DNA of 15,695 bases from JACPWY01 sp964603655 (GTDB lineage Bacteria; Bdellovibrionota; FAC87; UBA2466): positions 1-15,695 of the forward strand of contig CAZRVZ010000087.1 of the NCBI GenBank assembly GCA_964603655.1. Direction: 5' to 3'. Made by a program: the position numbers and the translations under genes. Numbering within the stretch: position 1 is the first letter of the stretch; every line of letters starts with the position of its first letter. This document shows positions 7,314-14,915 of the stretch, one piece after another. The notes beneath the pieces were generated by a model. It was not told where the DNA came from. It searched no databases and saw nothing but the letters and a program-made list of their open reading frames with translations.

Positions 7314-8858
7314 ATGCCTTCAGGGTCTCGGAGACTATCCATCGGGCTTGGTGTCGTTATATTTATCATAATGTGTTGGGCCCGACTGTTTCTCGCCGAG
7401 CGGACATTTAACATCCATTGGGACACTTCAATTTTTTTGGACGGAGCATGGCGTGTCCTCCAGGGGCAGCGGCCTCATCACGATTTTTCATCCCCGGTAG
7501 GACCGGTGACCTTTTTGGTGTTGGCGTCTGGAATGAAAATAATGGGCGTGGACCTCCAAGGAATGGGCCTCGGCGTTGTCTTCTGTTACGCTGTTGTGAG
7601 CCTTTGGACAGTTGCACTATGTCATCGGCTATTTCATCCGATAGCCTGCCTTGTCGCCTTTATTGTAATAGGCTCTTACGTCATCACTCCCCATGTGATC
7701 GGGAACGCTCTTCCAGGCTATACTTCGTATTACAACTCATTGGGCTATGCATTGTTCGGGTTACTGCTCCTGGATGTGTTATCGAGGAGCGATAAGGCCC
7801 CATTCTCCAGAGGGTTTTCGAGCGCATGCGCCGTGCTACTCATGCTGTTTACCAAGGTGACATTCGGTTTGGCAGGAGCGGCAGCACTAGGGTGTAGACT
7901 CCTTTTCTACAAGTCCTCGCCCATTTATCGGACCGGACTATTAATGGGCTTTTCCGTCTCCAGTCTATTGATGGCAATCTACCTTAAGTTTGATTTGTTA
8001 AGCGTGTTCGAAGATATGCAGATAGTGGCTTACTCTCGCATTCGTGCTTATGAAGTAGGGCGCTTACCCATTCGTTTTCTAGAACTCACGAGGCCCGCCT
8101 GGATGCTTATGGGCGGCCTGTATTTTCTAAGGAGCCTTTTGGTGACCCCCTTCAATGGCAAGCGGTTCATTCTCAATGCCACTGAGTTCGCTTTCTTCAT
8201 GATCCTTGGTCTATTTTTAATGACTGGGATAATGCAGGCCCCTGAGCCGGTCCTGACATGCTTGGTTGCACTCTGCTTTGCGTGCAACGCTCTTTCAATG
8301 GAGTCATTTCGGGATCGTGTGTACTTGAATTCTGGAACCCTGCTGTTATGCATGTGTCTCATTCTTCCCCCTCTAAAGAAGAATTACTCTTGGGTTAACC
8401 ATGCCAGGCGACTTCCGCTAAAAACCGATCTTGTAATTTTGGGAAATGGCTTCAGGTGGGATCGGTCGTGGGGCCCCGTTTTTGATCGATACAATGATGG
8501 GTTAGACCTTCTGCGACGCCACCTGTCCGCGGTAGATCGTATCATGGTCGTTGACGATACCAATTTTTTCAGTGCGGCGCTGCAGCAACCGAGTCCCACT
8601 CAGGATTTACTGTACTGGCACTGGGGAGTAACTTTTCATGAAACTGCATTGCAAAAATGGCACAGATTTGATCCGGCCCGAATCTTTGGGGACGTGAGTC
8701 TCATATTGATTCCGCACCAGGAACAACAAGACACTACCATCTTAATGTTTAGGAAAATGTATCAAGAGTATTTAGATCAGAACTTTGCAATCATAGAACG
8801 AACCTCGTCCTGGACCCTTTTGCGTAAGAGGCGCGCGCCCGCGGCATTGGGGAACTAG
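7314..8858 (+). CDS. Polytopic membrane protein, probable GT-C (GT39-like) glycosyltransferase
   Basis: The protein is about 514 aa with some ten hydrophobic segments followed by a soluble tail of about 140 residues. The first extracytoplasmic loop after segment 1 reads WDTSIFLDGAWRVLQGQ (36-52), then RPHHDF with SPVGP. An acidic residue in this loop followed by a G-x-PYxDF-like motif is characteristic of GT-C enzymes such as the ArnT/GT39/PMT relatives, which move sugars from polyprenyl-phosphate donors on the outer face of the inner membrane. Asp37, Asp43 and Asp57 are candidates. Acceptor and sugar are unknown. I chose the ATG at 7314 because AGGAG lies 10 nt upstream; ATG 7293 and TTG 7281 lack a ribosome site. 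A hand count of 120 bases gave 50% GC against 57% in the preceding permease. Its end carries copy 2 of the flanking direct repeat. No sugar-metabolism gene is nearby. Confidence 0.7.
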   Translation: MPSGSRRLSIGLGVVIFIIMCWARLFLAERTFNIHWDTSIFLDGAWRVLQGQRPHHDFSSPVGPVTFLVLASGMKIMGVDLQGMGLGVVFCYAVVSLWTVALCHRLFHPIACLVAFIVIGSYVITPHVIGNALPGYTSYYNSLGYALFGLLLLDVLSRSDKAPFSRGFSSACAVLLMLFTKVTFGLAGAAALGCRLLFYKSSPIYRTGLLMGFSVSSLLMAIYLKFDLLSVFEDMQIVAYSRIRAYEVGRLPIRFLELTRPAWMLMGGLYFLRSLLVTPFNGKRFILNATEFAFFMILGLFLMTGIMQAPEPVLTCLVALCFACNALSMESFRDRVYLNSGTLLLCMCLILPPLKKNYSWVNHARRLPLKTDLVILGNGFRWDRSWGPVFDRYNDGLDLLRRHLSAVDRIMVVDDTNFFSAALQQPSPTQDLLYWHWGVTFHETALQKWHRFDPARIFGDVSLILIPHQEQQDTTILMFRKMYQEYLDQNFAIIERTSSWTLLRKRRAPAALGN

Positions 8859-8860
8859 CG
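8831..8860 (+). repeat. Direct repeat, copy 2 (C-terminus of membrane protein)
   Basis: This copy is the partner of 7250-7279, exactly 1581 bp away, with 26 of 30 identical positions. It encodes APAALGN and the stop. The spacing equals the whole downstream gene, which suggests insertion or recombination at the operon end. A repeat family found at gene ends elsewhere in the genome is the alternative. Confidence 0.65.
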
Positions 8861-8872
8861 CTAGTTTTTCTC
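8853..8872. terminator. Weak candidate terminator between convergent genes
   Basis: AACTAGCGCTAGTT at 8853-8866 is a perfect 14-bp palindrome that runs into a T-rich tract (T at 8865-8869, then CTCC). As RNA it could form at most a 5-bp stem with a 4-nt loop, so it is a weak hairpin. It overlaps the stop codon of the plus-strand gene and sits just 15-28 nt beyond the end of the convergent minus-strand gene, where a terminator would be expected. Confidence 0.3.
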
Positions 8873-8880
8873 CCGTCAAA

Positions 8881-11430
8881 TTAATGCAAAAACTTTGGAA
8901 CAGAGAACCCGGCGGGTTTTGGATCGAATAGTCCCTTGGAACTCATGTGGCACCGGGCGCAGGCCTTTTGAACCGTCTCCTCGCCATCGATTTCCCCTTT
9001 TTTATTTTTCCGCGGGAGCTTGTTGCGACGAACCCATGATTTGGACCCGTTAGCGCCAGTCACCTCTTCGGCGGCAAAGGCAATCCAGAAATCATCTTTC
9101 TTCCCGGCTCCAATATTCATAAACCCCTCAAGTGTGCGAGCGCCGTTGGGGAGTGTTTGCACACTGATACGTAAGTCTCCCGGCACATTCGGATTGGCGG
9201 CGCTTGATCCCCAATAAAACTGCCGTTTGTGGCCGCGAAGACCTGGGTTCTGGCTTTCTCCCACCCCCAATTCACCGACCAGTTCCCATCCAAATTTATT
9301 CGCGCCGGCCTTTGTATCAAACATTCCGTCGTCCAGCCATTTATCCAATGGAAACTCCCTTTCAAAAGTACGATCCGTTGGGGATCCCTTCATCCTAGTC
9401 CATCCGTCGTCATACAATACGAATCCGAGGCGATTGGATGGAGGGTCTGAGTAGAGATCGAGCATCATTCTTAAAGTTCCTGGCCCGATTTTTCCGGCGG
9501 ATTCGGACGAATGAAACCTTACCAAATCTTCAAAGAGAGTTTGGTCCAGAGGCTTTGCACCGTAAATAGCTAGAGTTGCGACTAGGTTCGTGCGAATGAG
9601 TTCGGTATCGGGCGGAAGCGGGACTGAGGCTTTGAGCCTTGCTGCGGTCGCAAAGGCATTTTCAGCGCGTTTAGTTTCGGCTTCCGACACCGGCATTCCG
9701 GCCTGGATTGCAACCCCAAGCAGGCGATCTCTATAGTACTGGTCGACCTTTTTCTGCCGATCATTTTCCATCGACGAAAGGTTTTCATCAATCTCCACTG
9801 GTCTTCTAGCCTCTTCGAGAACCCGCTCACCACCCAGCGCTCTTGCCCTACTCACCTTTTCTTGCCGGGCTTTATCAGCAAAATTGTTTTCGGCACTCCC
9901 GGACCGGCTGAGTTTCACCTGCGTCTTTAAGCTCGCTACCCTTAGTCTTTGGTGGTTGCTGGATGTGATTTTCCACGGGTCCTTTGATGTTTCGCGTAGC
10001 AAAAGCCCTTTCACATGCCAGGCAAGTCCCTCATAGTCCGGCGACTCCTTCACGCGTTCATAAAGATCCGACAGAAACACCGTTTCTTCGGGGGTAGGGC
10101 GGTCCTTTCCGGACGTCAGAAAATTCACCCGATGCCAATCATTCTTTGAGACGATTGGCTTTTCAGCGGGGCCGTTATCGACGAGCACGGTAATCGCGCC
10201 GAGAGTTTTTGGACCTAACGGTTCCGCTGCGCGTCCCTGATTTAAGAATTGAACCCATTCGTTGAGGACATCCCTAGACTGAGGGTTAGTCTTTCCAAAA
10301 TAAAGATAGAGGGACTGGAGGTAGGATCGCTCAGCAGGTGTAAGGTGCTGTGGTATCGCACTGGTTCCCTTTACCGAAGCCCTAGCATTTAAATAGGCCC
10401 TGGCGAACCCAATATCTTCGGGCGTTACGGCGTCCCCTCGCAGCACGCGGCTCAGTGCAAACTGTCCTGCCATGTAAGACACCAGATCACCCGACTGAAT
10501 CTTGCCCCCAATCAGTTTTCGATTGGACCCAATGCGCTGTGAAAGCGCTGAGCGCTGCAAGGCTTCGGGAAGATTCGCGGCGGATCGGGATAAAATGGCC
10601 TCTCCCCATTCAGGCGTTATGAATTCGCCGTCCATGAGTGCACCGATATGCAGTGCCGCCTTGGCTCGTCGGTTCGATTCGATCGCGCGCGCAAGGCTTG
10701 GAGTCATATTAAGCCTATCCTCATATCCGGCTCGACTGGCGAGCAGCGCCGTTGCCTCAAGAACCGAATCGATGTCGGCCTGTCGGAAAGGACTTGGGCG
10801 AAATTGATCGGGTGCAATTCCCAGCAGATCGGCCAGTAGTGCTCGGTCGGCCTCACCAAAATCTGGCCATACTCTTTGGATCAGGGTCGCGTCCACTGGG
10901 CTCGTGGCGAGACCGCCGACTACCGATTGAAGGTGCGGGGAAAGTTCCCTCAGTTCCTTTGAAACGTAGCCAATGCTATTGCTATCAACGTCTTCATATT
11001 TCGGGGCTTCGGCCAATGCCGTGATGAATTTGGATAACTGTCGCGGAAATTCAGGTGACTCCACTTCAATCCCACGGAGCTTCATGAGCTCCTCATCCAC
11101 CCGTTCCCAAAAACGAGTAAGTTCCATTGCCTTGGATGCCGCCGCATCGGCGCTATCGGAGGTGCGCTTGAGTTGCTGCAGGGTATAGGTAGGGGGTTTT
11201 TTAATGACTCGCAGTGCCACCTCGATCAAACTTCGTTTTCTCCGATCTAGCTCCCGCTTCAGGATTCCTGCATCCTTTATTGCCTCGTCGGAACTGCTGC
11301 GAGTGATTCTAATGGTGTCATGGAAGCGGTTAAATCCCATGAATACGCGATTGCAGCCTGCATCCAAACCGGAAGCATAATGCAGCGCACCCATTTCAAC
11401 GACTAAAAGAAAAACCGAGATCCTGCGCAC
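8881..11430 (-). CDS. Large secreted protein of unknown function with C-terminal CxxCH motif
   Basis: I do not recognise the family. The 849-aa protein begins with a signal-peptide-like MRRISVFLLVVEMGALHYASG. A Cys at about 26 follows LDAG, but Asp at the -3 position argues against a lipobox. Most of the chain looks helical and Arg/Lys/Glu-rich with no further transmembrane segment. Near the end CARCH (824-828) is a c-type haem-attachment motif; an MSS follows directly, and the chain ends 21 residues later at PKFLH. The 150 residues before it are richer in Trp, Gly and Phe (for example DDGWTRMKG and DFWIAFAAEEV) and may be a separate domain that packs around the haem. A single haem at the far C-terminus is odd, since in cytochrome c domains the motif is N-terminal. 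It starts with GTG at 11430, directly after a TATAAT, with no ribosome site; ATG 11394 is an alternative start. It lies 62 nt downstream of the carboxylase gene. Confidence 0.7.
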   Translation of the reverse strand: MRRISVFLLVVEMGALHYASGLDAGCNRVFMGFNRFHDTIRITRSSSDEAIKDAGILKRELDRRKRSLIEVALRVIKKPPTYTLQQLKRTSDSADAAASKAMELTRFWERVDEELMKLRGIEVESPEFPRQLSKFITALAEAPKYEDVDSNSIGYVSKELRELSPHLQSVVGGLATSPVDATLIQRVWPDFGEADRALLADLLGIAPDQFRPSPFRQADIDSVLEATALLASRAGYEDRLNMTPSLARAIESNRRAKAALHIGALMDGEFITPEWGEAILSRSAANLPEALQRSALSQRIGSNRKLIGGKIQSGDLVSYMAGQFALSRVLRGDAVTPEDIGFARAYLNARASVKGTSAIPQHLTPAERSYLQSLYLYFGKTNPQSRDVLNEWVQFLNQGRAAEPLGPKTLGAITVLVDNGPAEKPIVSKNDWHRVNFLTSGKDRPTPEETVFLSDLYERVKESPDYEGLAWHVKGLLLRETSKDPWKITSSNHQRLRVASLKTQVKLSRSGSAENNFADKARQEKVSRARALGGERVLEEARRPVEIDENLSSMENDRQKKVDQYYRDRLLGVAIQAGMPVSEAETKRAENAFATAARLKASVPLPPDTELIRTNLVATLAIYGAKPLDQTLFEDLVRFHSSESAGKIGPGTLRMMLDLYSDPPSNRLGFVLYDDGWTRMKGSPTDRTFEREFPLDKWLDDGMFDTKAGANKFGWELVGELGVGESQNPGLRGHKRQFYWGSSAANPNVPGDLRISVQTLPNGARTLEGFMNIGAGKKDDFWIAFAAEEVTGANGSKSWVRRNKLPRKNKKGEIDGEETVQKACARCHMSSKGLFDPKPAGFSVPKFLH

Positions 11431-11436
11431 TGGCTC

Positions 11437-11442
11437 ATTATA
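11437..11442 (-). promoter_or_regulatory. -10 hexamer immediately upstream of the CxxCH protein gene
   Basis: On the minus strand a perfect TATAAT occupies 11442-11437. Normal spacing would put the transcription start at about 11430, which is the first base of the GTG start codon. No Shine-Dalgarno precedes that codon. No clear -35 hexamer is seen around 11460-11466, and the region could also simply be read through from the carboxylase operon. Confidence 0.35.
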
Positions 11443-11492
11443 TCGTAGCGGGCCTCAGAAATCTGCGTCACCACTGCGTCCCACCACTCTGG

Positions 11493-13007
11493 CTACATCG
11501 GCAGGATCGTCGTTGGGCCATCACCGCTTGATCGCGAATTTTCACGGTAATAGCGAAAGCGTTTTACGATCTCATCGCGCACGCTTTCAAATTCCACCAG
11601 GTGATCGATAATTAACTCCGATGCTAGACGCCCCAGATCGATGTCGCGTTCGTACTCGGCGATCTTTTCAGAGATAAACTGCTTTTTCTCATCGGCGCTC
11701 ATCCCTTCCATTTTGTTGAAGTAGACCGCATTGACCGCCGGCTCCGGACCCATGACGGCGATTTTAGCGGTCGGCAAGGCCAGCACGCAATCGGTGCTAA
11801 ATGATGGGCCGCTCATGGCGTAAAGTCCGGCGCCAAAGGCTTTTCGTACGATGAGGGTAATCTTGGGTACCTTTGCCGTCGATACGGCGTGGATCATTTT
11901 GGCTCCGCCCCGAATTATCCCGCCGCGTTCAACCTGTGACCCCACCATGAATCCAGGAACATCGGCCACGAAAAGTAGCGGGATACCGAAAGCGTTGCAC
12001 AACTGAATGAATCGAGCCGCCTTGTCGGCCGACTCCTTGAAGAGCACGCCGCCTTTAACGAGCGGCTGATTGGCTAAAATCCCAACCACCTCGCCGTCAA
12101 TTCGAGCCAAAGCAGTAATGAGCTCTTTGGCGTAAAGTTCCTTCACCTCGAAGAGCGTTCCCGCATCCACGATATGTCCGAGCACCAGGCGTATATCGTA
12201 AGCACGTGCCGGCGACTCCGGAATTGGGCTTTTGGGATCCCGCAGTGCCGGCTCCATCGCGACGATCGGCTTGGATTTTACCGAATGGTTTTGAGGAAAA
12301 TAACTTAAATAGCGTTTGAGCGTTTCGATGGCCGATTTTTCATCGGGCACCAGAAAATCACCGCACCCGCTGACACTGCAATGCATTCGCGCGCCGCCCA
12401 TCTCTTCGAGCGTAACCTTTTCCCCGATGACGGCCTCGGCCATACGAGGTGATCCCAAATACATGCTTGCATTTCCCTCCACCATAATGACCACATCACA
12501 AAAGGACGGAATGTATGCCCCGCCAGCCGCCGAAGGTCCCAAGAGAACGCAAATCTGAGGAATTTTTCCCGATAGATTAGCCTGATTAAAAAATATTCTT
12601 CCAGCGCCACGACGACCCGGAAACATCTCGACCTGATCGGTGATTCGCGCCCCGGCGCTGTCCACGAGATAGAGTAGCGGCACACTGAGTCGCATCGCCG
12701 TTTCCTGAATCCGTAAGATCTTTTCGACCGTTCTTGCGCCCCACGACCCAGCCTTAATCGTTGAATCGTTGGCCATGATCGCGACCGCTCGACCCTCTAT
12801 GCGGCCCAACCCGGTCACGACACCGTCTGCCGGAAGATCGGCGCTCTGGCAGTTGGCAAAGAGCCCGTCTTCGACGAATGACTTGGCGTCGCACAGCAGA
12901 TCCAGCCGCTTGCGGACAAACAGTTTATTGGACTCTGTCAGTTTTTGATGGTACTTGGGCGCGCCGCCGCTCTTCATGCGAGTGGTTAGTTTAGACAGGT
13001 CTTCCAC
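11493..13007 (-). CDS. Acyl-CoA carboxylase carboxyltransferase (beta) subunit, probably methylcrotonyl-CoA carboxylase
   Basis: This cytoplasmic subunit moves the carboxyl group from carboxybiotin to an acyl-CoA. The 504 residues have the two crotonase-like halves of the family. The N-half has DSAGARITDQVEMFPGRRG (116-134) and the oxyanion loop SAAGGAYIP (159-167); the C-half has VPGFMVGSQVERGGIIRGGAK (350-370) and VRKAFGAGLYAMSG (387-400). GFMVG with GGI and GAKM is methylcrotonyl-like, while GGIIRGGAK and VRKAF are propionyl-like, so substrate is not settled by sequence alone. The neighbouring hydratase and HMG-CoA lyase favour methylcrotonyl-CoA and leucine breakdown. The start is GTG at 13007, with AGGAGAG about 8 nt upstream inside the end of the hydratase gene, two bases after that gene's stop. 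It is the last gene of the run. No biotin carboxylase subunit is seen in the window. Confidence 0.88.
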   Translation of the reverse strand: MEDLSKLTTRMKSGGAPKYHQKLTESNKLFVRKRLDLLCDAKSFVEDGLFANCQSADLPADGVVTGLGRIEGRAVAIMANDSTIKAGSWGARTVEKILRIQETAMRLSVPLLYLVDSAGARITDQVEMFPGRRGAGRIFFNQANLSGKIPQICVLLGPSAAGGAYIPSFCDVVIMVEGNASMYLGSPRMAEAVIGEKVTLEEMGGARMHCSVSGCGDFLVPDEKSAIETLKRYLSYFPQNHSVKSKPIVAMEPALRDPKSPIPESPARAYDIRLVLGHIVDAGTLFEVKELYAKELITALARIDGEVVGILANQPLVKGGVLFKESADKAARFIQLCNAFGIPLLFVADVPGFMVGSQVERGGIIRGGAKMIHAVSTAKVPKITLIVRKAFGAGLYAMSGPSFSTDCVLALPTAKIAVMGPEPAVNAVYFNKMEGMSADEKKQFISEKIAEYERDIDLGRLASELIIDHLVEFESVRDEIVKRFRYYRENSRSSGDGPTTILPM

Positions 13008-13009
13008 GC

Positions 13010-13786
13010 TTACTCTCCTACGTATTGAGGACGGCGTTTTTCGCCGAACGCCTTCAGGCCTTCAATCCGATCCTTGGAGTAAAGACAGGGCTTATAGCAC
13101 TCAACCTCGAATCTGAGCGCCTCCTCGATTTCTAGCTCAATCCCTTTTTTGATGGCAAGTTTGGCCTGCTTCACGGCGATTGGTCCCATTTCAACGATTC
13201 TCGCGGCGATACCCTTTGCGGCGATAACGGCATCCGGAGCAACCGCACTCACCAATCCTAAGGCTTTTGCCTCTATCGCCGTCAACCGCCTGGCCATGAG
13301 AATCAATTCGAGCGCCTTAGACAATCCAATAATGCGAGTCAGCCGCTGAGTCCCCCCGTTACCCGGGATGATTGCGAGATCCACCTCGGGAAACCCCACG
13401 GTGGCGGTCGTCGCGGCTACTCGAAAATCGCAGCACAGGGCCAACTCCAACCCACCGCCCAGCGCCGTTCCGTTAATTGCGGCAATGGTCGGAATAGCAA
13501 GGTGATCGAGCTGCTGGAATAGCGTGCGCACCATCTCGAGCCTCACCAGAACATCCTTTTCATTCATTCCCTGGCGCTCCTTGAGATCGGCGCCAACACA
13601 AAATGCCTTTTCTCCAGCGCCCGTCAGGATAAGCACCCGCGCTGACGGATCGGTTTCAATCACGTCGATCGTTTTCTTGAGATCGTCGTAGATATCCCGA
13701 TTGAGAGCATTCATCTTTTCAGGTCGGTTGAGCGTGGCAATCGTCACTCCACCTTCTCGGCGTAACGTCACATGGCTAGCACCCAT
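13010..13786 (-). CDS. Enoyl-CoA hydratase/isomerase family, probable methylglutaconyl-CoA hydratase
   Basis: This crotonase-fold enzyme of 258 aa probably hydrates 3-methylglutaconyl-CoA to HMG-CoA in leucine degradation. Visible features are NRPEKMNALN (20-29), the oxyanion segment FCVGADL (62-68), ALGGGLELAL (108-117) with Glu114, and GFPEVDLAIIPGNGGTQRL (131-149) with Glu134. The 20-residue spacing of the two glutamates equals that of the two catalytic glutamates of rat crotonase. The LAIIPG-GGTQRL stretch and the following ELILMARRL and EAKALGLV are close to AUH-type methylglutaconyl hydratases. I chose the ATG at 13786, preceded by a G-run as ribosome site; the open frame extends 19 codons further but that part does not look like the family. 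The gene overlaps the end of the lyase gene by 11 nt and ends two bases before the carboxylase start. Confidence 0.88.
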   Translation of the reverse strand: MGASHVTLRREGGVTIATLNRPEKMNALNRDIYDDLKKTIDVIETDPSARVLILTGAGEKAFCVGADLKERQGMNEKDVLVRLEMVRTLFQQLDHLAIPTIAAINGTALGGGLELALCCDFRVAATTATVGFPEVDLAIIPGNGGTQRLTRIIGLSKALELILMARRLTAIEAKALGLVSAVAPDAVIAAKGIAARIVEMGPIAVKQAKLAIKKGIELEIEEALRFEVECYKPCLYSKDRIEGLKAFGEKRRPQYVGE

Positions 13787-14696
13787 ACGGAATTCCCCCC
13801 CTGGCAATAACTTCTCCAATCGGACTCTGCATCGAAACACCACAGCCGCGCAACTTTTCCAAAACAGACTTCAGCGCGTCAATGGGAATTCGGCCAGACC
13901 CACCACTGCGGCCGCTGCGAAACAGCCAATAGGCAATGCCTTCCAGAGCCACATTGCCGCTAGCGCCTTTGGCGTACGGACAGCCACCGATTCCGGCAGT
14001 AGATCCGTCAAATCGTCGAATTCCAGAATTCCAACCGGTCTCACAGTTCACGAGGGCCAGTCCATAGGTGTCGTGTAAGTGCAGCGCCAGCTGAGACACT
14101 TCAAAATACTCCAAAGCAAGCCGGATCCCATTGGTGATGAGAGCCGGCGTCGCAACACCGATGGTATCGCTCAAGGCGACCTCATCGGGCCCCAGTCTTT
14201 TAACCAGAGTGAATACCTTTTTGAGCGCCGCTTCGCCGATCGCGCCCTGATAGGGACAACCGAACACTGTCGAAATGTATACGCGCACTCGACGATTTTG
14301 GGCCCGGGCGAGTTCGCCAACTTTGACAAGCTCTACGGCCAACGCATCAATGGATTGGTTGGTGTTTTTTTGATTGAACGGCTCGGATGCCGCAATAAAA
14401 GTACTGAGCCACGGAATCGGGAATCGCAATGCCCGACTCGCTCCGACACCATTGGGGACGAAGGCCATGGTTTCAATTGCTGCGGCATTTTTGAAATAAC
14501 CTTCGCAAAACGCCTCGGCATCGCTAAACTGAGGGACCCACTTCGGGCTAGCAAAGCTCGTAATCTCGAGACGATTGCTTCCCAGCACCGCCAGCATTTG
14601 GGCGATCTCCAGCTTGATCGGGGTGGGCATGACGGCGGACTCGGACTGCAGACCATCCCGAAGCGTTACATCGGTTAAAAAAACGGCGTCAGTCAC
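13776..14696 (-). CDS. mvaB: Hydroxymethylglutaryl-CoA lyase
   Basis: The enzyme cleaves HMG-CoA to acetoacetate and acetyl-CoA, the last step of leucine catabolism. At 306 aa it has standard length for a DRE-TIM metallolyase of this family. DVTLRDGLQ (9-17) carries the catalytic Arg13 and metal-binding Asp14; TSFASPKWVPQ (46-56) follows; ALHLHDTYG (204-212) provides His206 and His208; GIGGCPYAKGASGN (235-248) has the active-site loop Cys239 and Asn248. These correspond to human Arg41, Asp42, His233, His235, Cys266 and Asn275. The start is GTG at 14696, only six bases after the biotin-carrier stop, with a poor ribosome site, so translation is probably coupled to the carrier. Its end overlaps the hydratase gene. 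All key residues are present. Confidence 0.95.
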   Translation of the reverse strand: MTDAVFLTDVTLRDGLQSESAVMPTPIKLEIAQMLAVLGSNRLEITSFASPKWVPQFSDAEAFCEGYFKNAAAIETMAFVPNGVGASRALRFPIPWLSTFIAASEPFNQKNTNQSIDALAVELVKVGELARAQNRRVRVYISTVFGCPYQGAIGEAALKKVFTLVKRLGPDEVALSDTIGVATPALITNGIRLALEYFEVSQLALHLHDTYGLALVNCETGWNSGIRRFDGSTAGIGGCPYAKGASGNVALEGIAYWLFRSGRSGGSGRIPIDALKSVLEKLRGCGVSMQSPIGEVIARGGIPYGC

Positions 14697-14702
14697 TGAT
14701 AC

Positions 14703-14915
14703 TCACTTAAGTTCCACCAGCACATCCCCTTCATTTACAAAGTCGCCAGTGGCTTTGAGTAACCGCGCCACCTGCCCGGCCAATCCACTTACCACGGGAA
14801 CCTCCATTTTCATGGACTCGAGCACGGCAATCTCCTGCCCCACGTGCACCGGATCGCCGACCTTCACCTTGAGCTCCAGTAAGCTGCCGGCCATTTCACA
14901 CCGGATTTCACTCAT
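14703..14915 (-). CDS. Biotin carboxyl carrier protein (single biotinyl domain)
   Basis: This 70-residue protein is little more than one biotinyl/lipoyl domain. ESMKMEV (33-39) is the biotinylation motif, with Lys36 between two methionines as expected for a biotin rather than a lipoyl acceptor. The flanking sequence (GSLLELKVKVGDPV before, SGLAGQVARLL after) matches the hammerhead halves. It should carry carboxybiotin from a biotin carboxylase to the carboxyltransferase encoded downstream. I chose the ATG at 14915 because the upstream extension to 14960 starts with TTG and does not look like the domain. This ATG overlaps the stop of the outer-membrane protein gene as ATGA and has no ribosome site of its own. 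Many methylcrotonyl-CoA carboxylases have this domain fused to the biotin carboxylase; here it is free-standing, as in several three-subunit acyl-CoA carboxylases. Confidence 0.88.
   Translation of the reverse strand: MSEIRCEMAGSLLELKVKVGDPVHVGQEIAVLESMKMEVPVVSGLAGQVARLLKATGDFVNEGDVLVELK

Noticed and set aside
6605..7411. Plus-strand open frame of 268 codons
   Set aside because: It runs out of frame through the second permease and into the next gene. Its composition is Arg/Ser/His-rich and the permease frame has clear family motifs.
13787..13843. 19-codon upstream extension of the hydratase
   Set aside because: It overlaps the lyase gene further and does not resemble the N-terminus of crotonases.
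14079..14678. Plus-strand open frame of 199 codons
   Set aside because: It lies wholly opposite HMG-CoA lyase, which has all catalytic residues.
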